Below, piece by piece: positions 57,239 through 64,000 of a DNA stretch of 64,000 nt (its first letter is position 1; each line of letters opens with the position of its first letter). The DNA is from SZAS-103 sp964449135. Lineage in GTDB: Bacteria; Pseudomonadota; Gammaproteobacteria; Xanthomonadales; Xanthomonadaceae. A model generated the notes under the pieces. It saw nothing but the letters and a program-made list of their open reading frames with translations. It had not been told where the DNA came from and searched no databases. The stretch lies in the NCBI GenBank assembly GCA_964449135.1, contig CAYUXZ010000007.1, positions 8,976 through 72,975 on the forward strand, read 5' to 3'. Made by a program: the position numbers and the translations under genes.

Positions 57239-57622
57239 GTGAACAAGGTCACACCGATGTTGCAAGCCATCGCACTTTCGCTGCTGCTCGTCGGCGGCGC
57301 GCATGCCGCCAGCAAGCCCGCGACCGCCGGCAAGGCGACGGTCGTCGCCACCACCGACGCGAAGGCGCACGCCCGTTCCTCGCACGCCAAGCCGATGATG
57401 AAGGTCAACATCAACACCGCCGACGCCGACGCGATCCGGCAGGCGCTGATCAACATCGGTCCGTCCAAGGCCGCCGCGATCGTCGCCTACCGCAAGCAGC
57501 ACGGCGCGTTCCGTTCGCCGGATCAGCTTGCCGAAGTCAAAGGCGTCGGCCTGAAGACCGTCGAGAAGAACCGCGATCGCATCGTGGTCGGCGCCGTCGC
57601 CGCCGCGAACGCGCGGCGTTGA
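57239..57622 (+). CDS. Secreted helix-hairpin-helix (ComEA-like) protein
   Basis: A 127-residue protein with a signal peptide (LQAIALSLLLVGGAHAA), a basic Ala-rich linker and a C-terminal double helix-hairpin-helix: VNINTADADAIRQALINIGPSKAAAIVAYRKQHG (residues about 58-91) and FRSPDQLAEVKGVGLKTVEKNRDRI. This is the ComEA-type DNA-binding fold; in competent bacteria periplasmic ComEA pulls in transforming DNA. It starts at a GTG with AGGAG upstream and stands alone. Many such small proteins exist per genome, so a competence role is only a possibility. Confidence 0.85.
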   Translation: MNKVTPMLQAIALSLLLVGGAHAASKPATAGKATVVATTDAKAHARSSHAKPMMKVNINTADADAIRQALINIGPSKAAAIVAYRKQHGAFRSPDQLAEVKGVGLKTVEKNRDRIVVGAVAAANARR

Positions 57623-57753
57623 GTCGTGCACTGCTGCGGCGCAGGGACGCGTCGCGCGCGGATTGGACGAGGGCGTCCGCTTCGCGCAAGCCGAACCCGG
57701 CGTGCACGGAAGCGCGCCGGGTGTTGTCGCGCGGGCTCGGTTAGACTGGCCGC

Positions 57754-58344
57754 ATGACGCTGCGCCTGATCCCCGCCAACGAATACCGCCGCGAGCGCTG
57801 GCGCAACGGTCTGGGCTGGACGCGGGAGATCGTCCGCAGTCCTGCCGATTCCACCGACGACTGGACCTGGCGGCTGTCGATTGCGGAAATCGAGACCCAT
57901 TGCGCGTTCTCGTCCTTCCCGAATTGCGACCGCGTGCTGGTGCTGCTGTCGGGCAATGGCATGCGGCTCGACTTCGACGACGGCTCGTCGGAAAGCGTCG
58001 AGCCACCGCACGGACGCGTCGCGTTCGCGGGCGAGCGCGGCGTGAAGTGCCATCTGCTCGACGGACCGACCGCCGACTTCAACGCGATCGCGCGCCGCGA
58101 CCGCTGCACGATGCAGGTCTATCACCGCCCGCTGGTCGGCTCGATGGTGTTCTTCGGCGAGTCCGGCGTGACGTGGGCGGTGCACCTGATCGCGGGCCGC
58201 GCGACGATCAAACGCGCGAGCGAATCGATCGTGCTGGGCGTCGGCGACACCGCGCTGATCGATGCAGGCGCGGAAATCCACGAGCGCAGCATCCTCGATG
58301 GCGGCGGCGACGTGATTCTGGTGCGGTTGCAGGCGATCGGTTGA
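57754..58344 (+). CDS. HutD/Ves-family cupin-like protein
   Basis: A 196-residue protein with RLIPANEYRRERWRNGLGWTREI and WRLSIAEIETHCAFSSFPNCDRVLVLLSGNGM, the hallmark of the HutD/Ves family (bicupin fold; segments at about residues 4-27 and 39-72). Family members accompany histidine utilisation or appear alone, as here. TTAGACT just upstream could be a -10 element of a very short leader. The biochemical role is not established. Confidence 0.88.
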   Translation: MTLRLIPANEYRRERWRNGLGWTREIVRSPADSTDDWTWRLSIAEIETHCAFSSFPNCDRVLVLLSGNGMRLDFDDGSSESVEPPHGRVAFAGERGVKCHLLDGPTADFNAIARRDRCTMQVYHRPLVGSMVFFGESGVTWAVHLIAGRATIKRASESIVLGVGDTALIDAGAEIHERSILDGGGDVILVRLQAIG

Positions 58345-58382
58345 TTGCTTTCGCGAAGAGCGATTTGATTCAAGTCATCCAG

Positions 58383-58438
58383 CCTGAAACGTGATCGTCC
58401 GTTTTCGACCCAAACCGGCCGGTGGTCTTCACGTTAGG
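58383..58438. repeat. Imperfect inverted repeat at the convergent ends of the HutD-like and membrane protein genes
   Basis: AACGTGA near 58388-58394 pairs with TCACGTT at 58429-58435, with further CCT/AGG pairing outside, and a CCGGCCGG palindrome lies between. It abuts the TGA of the membrane protein gene (58439-58441) and is a plausible terminator. On the minus strand it begins ACCTAAC like an attC R'' box, but no proper GTTRRRY closes it. Confidence 0.5.
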
Positions 58439-58960
58439 TCAGTCAGACGAACCTCGGGAATTGGCGCAATACAGTCGCCACAACTGCACGATGAAGAGCG
58501 CGGAGGCTGAGCCAAAAAATGCCGCTCCCCACCATAAACGCACGTACACCGCGGCGGCTGTCATGGCGAGCGCAGCTAGGAGAACCAGTGTGAGCGTAAT
58601 AGGGCCCATCGCCACGGCAGAGGCCTGCATCGCCTCTACCCGTGTCTTCTTTGGCAGTTCGCTAGGCTTTATGGGAAGTCTTTGAAGAGGGCGCACTAGC
58701 CAGCTGAACATGATGAAGTTAACGGCGACGAGTGGCACCACAACAACGAATACTCCCCATTTCCACCCAGTTGTTTCGGTAGCTGTGACGATCACCACAA
58801 GCATGCCCATGTAGTACAGCTTTACTGCACCCGTGATTCGAGGCACAGCCGAATCCGGAACAACATAGACTCCGCCCCGATTGCCAAAGGGCGTCATAAC
58901 CCGCTGCCCAGTGGCGTCGGTTCGGAAGAGGTTGGCGGTGAATGCGTCGAAGTATCCCAT
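58439..58960 (-). CDS. Hypothetical membrane protein with four helices, AT-richer
   Basis: A 173-residue integral membrane protein: an N-terminal soluble part (GYFDAFTANLFRTDATGQRVMTPFG, residues 2-26), then helices at about 42-60, 65-85, 117-137 and 143-160. The N-terminal segment with TPFGNRGGVYVVPD resembles small uncharacterised membrane proteins found singly in proteobacteria. Codon use is less GC-biased than its neighbours, suggesting acquisition. The start at 58960 was preferred to 58993 because the longer frame adds an unlikely basic stretch. The 115 bases upstream, towards the suf operon, show no gene. Confidence 0.72.
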   Translation of the reverse strand: MGYFDAFTANLFRTDATGQRVMTPFGNRGGVYVVPDSAVPRITGAVKLYYMGMLVVIVTATETTGWKWGVFVVVVPLVAVNFIMFSWLVRPLQRLPIKPSELPKKTRVEAMQASAVAMGPITLTLVLLAALAMTAAAVYVRLWWGAAFFGSASALFIVQLWRLYCANSRGSSD

Positions 58961-59075
58961 CGTGTTAAATCCGCAGTAGTTTCGTAATGACAAATCGGCC
59001 GTTTAAGCCACAGGGCATGGTATCGCGCCACGGTGACTGTCCGGTCTGGGCCGATAGCTGACGTATTCGCGCTTG

Positions 59076-59402
59076 TTAGCCGCGATCGTCGCGCGTCCAC
59101 ACCGCGTCGTCCTCGACTTTGACCGGAAACTTCTGCACGGGCAAATAGGCCGGCGCGCAGAGCACGCGCCCATCGCGCACGTCGAACTTGGCGCCGTGCA
59201 GCGCGCATTCGACGGTCGCTTCGTCGGCGTCGAAGATCCCGGCCGACAACTCGAAGTCCTCGTGGCTGCAGCGGTCCTCGAGCGCGTAGAAATCGCCGTC
59301 GTAGTTGAACACCACGATTGGCGTATCGCCGTCCCAGGCGACCTTGTGCTCGCCGGGCAGAAGCTCGCTGGTCGCGCACACGCGAACCCAATCGCTGTTC
59401 AT
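59076..59402 (-). CDS. Rieske [2Fe-2S] ferredoxin-type protein, suf operon
   Basis: A 108-residue soluble Rieske protein of the non-heme ferredoxin type. The cluster ligands are in CSHEDF (C-x-H) and CALHGAKFD (C-x2-H), and PAYLPVQKFPVKVEDD closes the domain. It is the last gene of the suf-linked series (46 bases after the GNAT gene). Rieske-type ferredoxins at the end of suf operons are recurrent and may supply electrons for or accept clusters from the machinery; that role is inferred. Confidence 0.9.
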   Translation of the reverse strand: MNSDWVRVCATSELLPGEHKVAWDGDTPIVVFNYDGDFYALEDRCSHEDFELSAGIFDADEATVECALHGAKFDVRDGRVLCAPAYLPVQKFPVKVEDDAVWTRDDRG

Positions 59403-59448
59403 TGAAATGTCCGCACAAGGATGTGCGGTTCGTTGCGAGGGATTCGCA

Positions 59449-59970
59449 TTACAAGACCTTTTCCAAAACCTCGAAACGAAGATCATCGCGTTTCGGGATG
59501 CCGAACCGCGCATCGCCGTAGGGAAACGGCTTGTGCTTGCCGGTGCGGCGGTAGCCGCGGCGCTCGTACCATGCGATCAGCGCGTCGCGCACGTCGATCA
59601 CGGTCATTCGCATTGCCGGCAGATTCCATTCCTCACGCGCGATGCGCTCGGCTTCGGAGAGCACCTGCTTGCCGATGCCGGCATTCTGCAGGTTCGGACG
59701 CACCGAGAACATGCCGAAGTAACCTGCGCCGTCCTCGTCGGCGACGTGCGCGCAGGCGAGCAATTCGCCGTCCTGCTCTGCGATCAGCAGGCGGCTGCGC
59801 GGGCGCGCGAGGATCGCCGCGATGTCGTCCGCGCCGGTGCGGCGGCCGTCGAGCAGATCGGCCTCGGTGGTCCAGCCTGCGCGGCTGGCGTCGCCGCGAT
59901 AGGCGGATTCGACGAGCGCGACGACGGCGTCGGTGTCGGCGGCGGTTCCGGCGCGGAAACTCAGGCCCAT
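59449..59970 (-). CDS. GNAT-family N-acetyltransferase
   Basis: A 173-residue acetyl-CoA-dependent acyltransferase. LLACAHVADEDGAGYFGMFSV and PNLQNAGIGKQVLSEAERIA (motif A, with Q-x2-G-I-G-K binding the pyrophosphate) and the final YERRGYRRTGKHKPFP are present. It lies ten bases after the coiled-coil gene in the suf-linked series. The acceptor is unknown. Confidence 0.88.
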   Translation of the reverse strand: MGLSFRAGTAADTDAVVALVESAYRGDASRAGWTTEADLLDGRRTGADDIAAILARPRSRLLIAEQDGELLACAHVADEDGAGYFGMFSVRPNLQNAGIGKQVLSEAERIAREEWNLPAMRMTVIDVRDALIAWYERRGYRRTGKHKPFPYGDARFGIPKRDDLRFEVLEKVL

Positions 59971-59980
59971 GACGACATCC

Positions 59981-60271
59981 TTATCGGTAACGGAAGAACA
60001 GGATCCAGGACAGATAGGCCACGACGATCACGATCAACGGAATGACCACCATCATCATCTTGCGCGCTGCGCCGATGATCGACGAGCTGCGAGCCTGCAA
60101 CTGTTCGGCGCGTTCCTGCAGGCGTTCGGCGCGCTCGAACTGGCGCTTGACGATCGCGAACTGCTCGCGCTGCATCTCCAGCGCTTCGGCCTGGCGATCC
60201 AGCTGCGTGCGCTGCTGGTCGCGGATCTCTCGCAGCAGCGACCGCGTGTCCTCGTTTTCCGGAAGGCTCAT
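59981..60271 (-). CDS. Small coiled-coil protein with C-terminal membrane helix
   Basis: A 96-residue protein: a charged Gln/Glu/Arg-rich helix (about 10-62, with RQFERAERLQERAEQLQ) followed by a single membrane span at about 70-92 (VVIPLIVIVVAYLSWILFF) and RYR at the end. The topology suggests a tail-anchored inner-membrane protein with a cytoplasmic coiled coil. It lies 30 bases after sufS and 10 bases before the GNAT gene. No family recognised. Confidence 0.78.
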   Translation of the reverse strand: MSLPENEDTRSLLREIRDQQRTQLDRQAEALEMQREQFAIVKRQFERAERLQERAEQLQARSSSIIGAARKMMMVVIPLIVIVVAYLSWILFFRYR

Positions 60272-60301
60272 CGAAATCTCCGCGACGTGGAAGACCGCAG
60301 T

Positions 60302-61537
60302 CTAGCCGAGCAGCTTGCGGGATTTCTCGATCCCGGCGGCAAGCGCGTCGATCTCCGCGGGCGTGTTCCAGAACGCCAGCGAGGCGCGGCAGGTTGCCGG
60401 CACGCCGTAGAACTGCATCAGCGGATGCGCGCAGTGGTGGCCCGAGCGCACCGCGACGCCTTCGAGGTCGAGCAGGGTCGCCAGGTCGTGCGCATGCGCG
60501 CCTTCGACGGGGAACGAGATCACCGCGGCCTTCTCGCGCGCGGTGCCGAGGATGCGCAGGCCTTTGATCGCGCTGAGTCGTTGCGTCGCGTAGTCCAGCA
60601 GCTCGGCCTCGCGCGCGGCGATGTTCTCCATGCTGATCGTGTCGAGGTAATCCACCGCCGCGCCCAGGCCGACGAAGCCGGCGATGTTCGGCGTGCCCGC
60701 CTCGAACTTGTGCGGCGGGTCGTTGAACACGGTGTGTTCGAAGCGCACCTCGCGGATCATCTCGCCGCCACCGAAGAACGGCGGCATGGCCTCGAGGTGC
60801 TCGCGTTTCGCCCACAGCGCGCCGGTGCCGGTGGGCCCGCACATCTTGTGGCCGGTGAACACGTAGAAATCGCAGCCGATCGACGGGATGTCCACCGCGC
60901 GGTGCGGCAGCGCCTGCGAACCGTCGACCACGGTGACGATGCCGCGCCGGCGCGCCTCGCGGCAGATCTCGCGCACCGGATTGACCGTGCCGAGCACGTT
61001 CGACACATGGGTGACGCCGAGAAGCTTCACATCGGGAGTCATCGCCTTGGAAAGCGCGTCGAGATCGAGTTCGCCCTCGGGCGTGATCTCCGCGACCTTG
61101 ATGTTCGCGCCGGTGCGCTGCGCGACCAGCTGCCAGGGCACGATGTTCGCGTGGTGTTCCATGCGCGTGAGCAGGATCGCATCGCCAGCCTTCAATCGCG
61201 GCAATGCCCACGAGTACGCGACGAGGTTGATCGCCATCGTGGTGCCGCTGGTGAACACGATCTCGTCGCGCGGCACGCGCAGATGCGCGGCGAGCTTGTC
61301 CCGCGTTCCTTCGTAGGCGCTGGTCGCTTCCGCACCCAGCGTGTGCACCGCGCGCGCGACGTTCGCGTTGTGGCGGCGGTAGAAATCGTCCACCGCCGCG
61401 ATCACCGCCTGCGGCTTCTGCGCGGTATTCGCCGAGTCCAGGTATACCAGAGGCTTGCCGTTGATGCGGCGCTCGAGCACCGGAAAATCGGCGCGCAGCG
61501 CGTTCCAGTCGATCGACTTGGAGGCGGCAGCGCTCAC
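60302..61537 (-). CDS. sufS: Cysteine desulfurase SufS
   Basis: A 411-residue type II cysteine desulfurase, which uses PLP to take sulfur from cysteine for Fe-S assembly. The PLP lysine is in FYVFTGHKMCGPTG near residue 224. The persulfide cysteine is in RSGHHCAHPLM near residue 370. YLDSANTAQKPQAVI and HHANIVPW are also typical. Its ATG overlaps the cupin gene stop (ATGA). Most suf operons pair SufS with SufE or SufU, and neither is visible here. Confidence 0.96.
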   Translation of the reverse strand: MSAAASKSIDWNALRADFPVLERRINGKPLVYLDSANTAQKPQAVIAAVDDFYRRHNANVARAVHTLGAEATSAYEGTRDKLAAHLRVPRDEIVFTSGTTMAINLVAYSWALPRLKAGDAILLTRMEHHANIVPWQLVAQRTGANIKVAEITPEGELDLDALSKAMTPDVKLLGVTHVSNVLGTVNPVREICREARRRGIVTVVDGSQALPHRAVDIPSIGCDFYVFTGHKMCGPTGTGALWAKREHLEAMPPFFGGGEMIREVRFEHTVFNDPPHKFEAGTPNIAGFVGLGAAVDYLDTISMENIAAREAELLDYATQRLSAIKGLRILGTAREKAAVISFPVEGAHAHDLATLLDLEGVAVRSGHHCAHPLMQFYGVPATCRASLAFWNTPAEIDALAAGIEKSRKLLG

Positions 61538-61878
61538 GACAGATTCTCCCGGTCGCCATGGCTCTTCGGCGCGGACACGACAAGAAAACGGATCTCGTTC
61601 GACGATTCGTTGCGCAGCTGGTGCGCAGCACAGGGCGGGATGTGCAGCCCTTCGCCGCGATGCAGGACGTGCGCAGCGCCTTCGATTTCCAGGGTCGCCT
61701 CGCCTTCGAGTACATAGAAGAACTGCCGCGCCCGATGGTGGCGATGGCGGACTTCGGATGCGCCCGGCGGAACGCGCTCCTCGATCACGCTCAGGTCGTC
61801 GCCTTCGAGCAGGTGCCAGCCGTCGCAGACCTCGCTCCAGACGTAATGCCGCGCGTTGCCGGTCGTGACCTTGCTCAT
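61534..61878 (-). CDS. Cupin-domain protein inserted between sufD and sufS
   Basis: A 114-residue single cupin: VRHRHHRARQFFYVLEGEATLEIEG (motif 1, residues about 42-66, with three histidines and Glu) and GEGLHIPPCAAHQLRN (motif 2). The metal site looks intact. It is coupled on both sides by ATGA overlaps, to sufD and to sufS, so its product should be made in step with the Suf proteins. A role in sulfur or iron handling is inferred from position only. Confidence 0.88.
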   Translation of the reverse strand: MSKVTTGNARHYVWSEVCDGWHLLEGDDLSVIEERVPPGASEVRHRHHRARQFFYVLEGEATLEIEGAAHVLHRGEGLHIPPCAAHQLRNESSNEIRFLVVSAPKSHGDRENLS

Positions 61879-63145
61879 GCGATCTCCAGTCGCGACAGCG
61901 CGGATTCGAGGGTCGATTCGAGCATCGCCATCGTTGCCGCGTCGTTCGCGAACGGCGCGAGCGTCTCGCGGCAGAACGCGGTGGTCAGCAGTCTTCGTGC
62001 ATCGCTCAAGGGCAATCCGCGCGAGCGCAGATAGAACAGCGCGGTCTCGTCGAGGCGTCCGACCGCGGCGCCGTGCGCGGCCTTGACCTCGTCGGCGTGA
62101 ATTTCGAGCACGGGTTGTGCATCGATCTCCGCGCCTTCGGACAGCAGCAGGTTCTTGTTCGACAGCCGTGCGTCGCTGCCGTCGGCGCCGGTGCGGATCG
62201 TGATGCCGCCGTGGAAGGCGGCCTGCGCGCGGCCCGCTGCGAGTCCGCGCCAGCGCAGGTCGCAGACCGTGTCGCGGGCGATGTGCTCGATGCCAAGCCG
62301 CGTGTCGAGATGGCGCTTGCCGTCGGCCAGCAGCACGCCGTTGCCGTCGAAGCGCGCGCCTTCGCCTTCCAGCCGCAGGTTGAGTTCGTGGCGCGAGAGG
62401 GCGGCGCTAAGTTCGAGATCGACGCGGCGGTAGGACGCGTCACGCGCAAGCACCGCATCGGTGCGGACGAACGAGGTCGCGCGCGCCGATTCGTTCTGGA
62501 TGCGTGCGTGATGCAGCTGCGCGCCCGCGGCGAGATGCACATGGGTCAGCGCGTTGCCCAGATGCGCGTGATCGCCGCCTGCGAGATGATGCTCGACGAC
62601 GGTGAGCGAAGCGCCGCCGCGCAGTTCGATGAGGTTGCGCGCGTGCCAGGCGAGATCCGTCGCGGCCGGTGCGCCGATGAACACGAGGTGTAGCGGCGGC
62701 TCGGACCGCACGCCTTCGTCCACGCGCAGCAGCGCGCCGTCGCGCGCGAGCGCGGCGTTCATTCGCGCGAACACTTCGTCGGTGCGGTCGAAGCGGCGTG
62801 CGAGGAAATTCGTTTCGCGCGAATCGCCGTTCGCGAGCGCGTCGGACAAGGCGGTCAGCGCGACGCCTTCGGGCAGGCCGGCCAGCGACGATAGCGCGCG
62901 ATCGACACGGCCGTTCACGAACACGAGACGCAGCGCGGGGATGTCCGCGAGCAGTGCTGGATCGACCGTCGCCGCATCGGCATTCGCCGCGGGTTCGAAC
63001 GTGCGCCGTTCCAGCGCACGCAGCGAGGTGTACTTCCAGGCTTCGCTGCGCAGGCCGGGCAGGCCGTCGCGCAGGGCGGCATCGAGCGCCGCCTTGCGCG
63101 TCGCGTCGCCGGCGAAGCCCGAGGCCAGGGAGTCGAGCAGGGCGC

Positions 63146-63149
<4 letters not shown>
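61875..63149 (-). CDS. sufD: Fe-S cluster assembly protein SufD
   Basis: A 424-residue member of the SufB/SufD family that forms the SufBC2D scaffold. GLPGLRSEAWKYTSL near the N-terminus, the beta-helix core, and the conserved C-terminal HGAAVGRLDETALFYLRSRGLPLSDARRLL (residues about 360-390, including the functional His) are visible. The ATG at 63149 overlaps the sufC stop; its own stop overlaps the cupin start. Confidence 0.95.
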
Positions 63150-63919
<770 letters not shown>

Positions 63920-63925
63920 GTCCAT

Positions 63926-63931
63926 CTTCCT
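63926..63931 (-). promoter_or_regulatory. Ribosome-binding site deciding the sufC start
   Basis: AGGAAG on the minus strand lies six bases before the ATG at 63919 and zero bases before the ATG at 63925. Only the former spacing is productive, so translation should begin at the second ATG. Confidence 0.65.
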
Positions 63932-63934
63932 GAA

Positions 63935-64000
63935 TTAGCCGATAGCGCCTTCGAGACTGACTTCCAGCAATTTCTTCGCCTCCACCGCGAACTCCATCGG
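63935..64000 (-). CDS. sufB: Fe-S cluster assembly protein SufB, last 21 codons (cut by window edge)
   Basis: Only the C-terminal tail is inside the window: PMEFAVEAKKLLEVSLEGAI then G and TAA. PMEFAVEANRLI-type endings are characteristic of SufB, and the gene order sufB-sufC-sufD agrees. Nothing else of the gene can be judged. Confidence 0.88.
   Translation of the reverse strand, partial: PMEFAVEAKKLLEVSLEGAIG

Noticed and set aside
57239..57622. Assigning the helix-hairpin-helix protein as comEA.
   Set aside because: No comEC or other competence gene is nearby, and secreted HhH proteins of this size are common, so a symbol would overstate the evidence.
58961..59075. GGCTAACAAGCGCG at the stop of the Rieske gene, which resembles the first bases of an attC.
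   Set aside because: No matching arm and no GTTRRRY core occur in the following 115 bases; the match is limited to about a dozen bases including the stop codon.

Overview
The window is a GC-rich, densely coding chromosomal segment of a gammaproteobacterium, most likely of the order Lysobacterales (Xanthomonadales), perhaps Rhodanobacteraceae. This placement is inferred from gene order and protein style: lptB-rpoN-hpf-hprK-rapZ-EIIA(Man)-ptsH-ptsI, kdsD-kdsC-lptCA, bolA-murA, purMN next to DUF3108 and DUF2066 genes, amgK-murU, cysD-cysNC, and a suf operon with sufS, a cupin and a Rieske gene. It was not confirmed by any search. No tRNA, rRNA, CRISPR array, prophage or complete insertion sequence was seen.

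Layout. 0-12 kb: recQ (cut by the edge), a membrane-bound Ser/Thr kinase with an N-terminal zinc ribbon, hrpA, a small secreted protein, relA and a TPR protein. 12-24 kb: an AT-richer Sel1-like gene, a 1448-residue three-domain glycosyltransferase, mrcB (PBP1b) coupled to a TPR lipoprotein, yoaA, a VOC protein and tsaB. 23.6-30 kb: msrA-msrB, small orphan genes including an ATP-grasp protein, a solitary integron-type gene cassette with a well-formed attC site, a GFA-family gene and mgtE. 30-40 kb: the PTS/RpoN regulatory cluster, the Lpt lipopolysaccharide-transport genes and the Kdo genes. 40-54.5 kb: ibaG-murA, purine and phospholipid genes, hda, amgK-murU (cell-wall recycling), xanB and cysD-cysNC (sulfate activation). 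54.5-64 kb: a 420-base hairpin-rich gene-free block, small membrane proteins, an M20 peptidase, a HutD/Ves protein and the suf iron-sulfur operon, which leaves the window inside sufB.

Many genes are stacked as ATGA, GTGA or TGATG overlaps, so translational coupling is common. Envelope assembly is a recurring theme: murA, mrcB, amgK/murU, lptABC, kdsCD, xanB and the large glycosyltransferase.

The most unusual material lies between genes. Two copies (7.63-7.77 kb and 17.29-17.44 kb) of a composite element carry five hairpins in the same order. Several stems differ in sequence between the copies yet stay paired, and the loops are conserved. Together with hairpins at 34.47 kb and a four-hairpin set at 54.74-54.90 kb, the loops repeatedly show A(N)GGA or CAGGA(T/C)G, the recognition signature of CsrA/RsmA proteins and of CsrB-type sponge RNAs. 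Whether these are transcribed CsrA-binding hairpins or DNA-level repeats is unproven; it is the main hypothesis offered here. Other notable points are a REP-like inverted repeat that supplies the tsaB stop codon, a decayed duplicate of the murU start, and the single attC-bearing cassette inserted beside mgtE.
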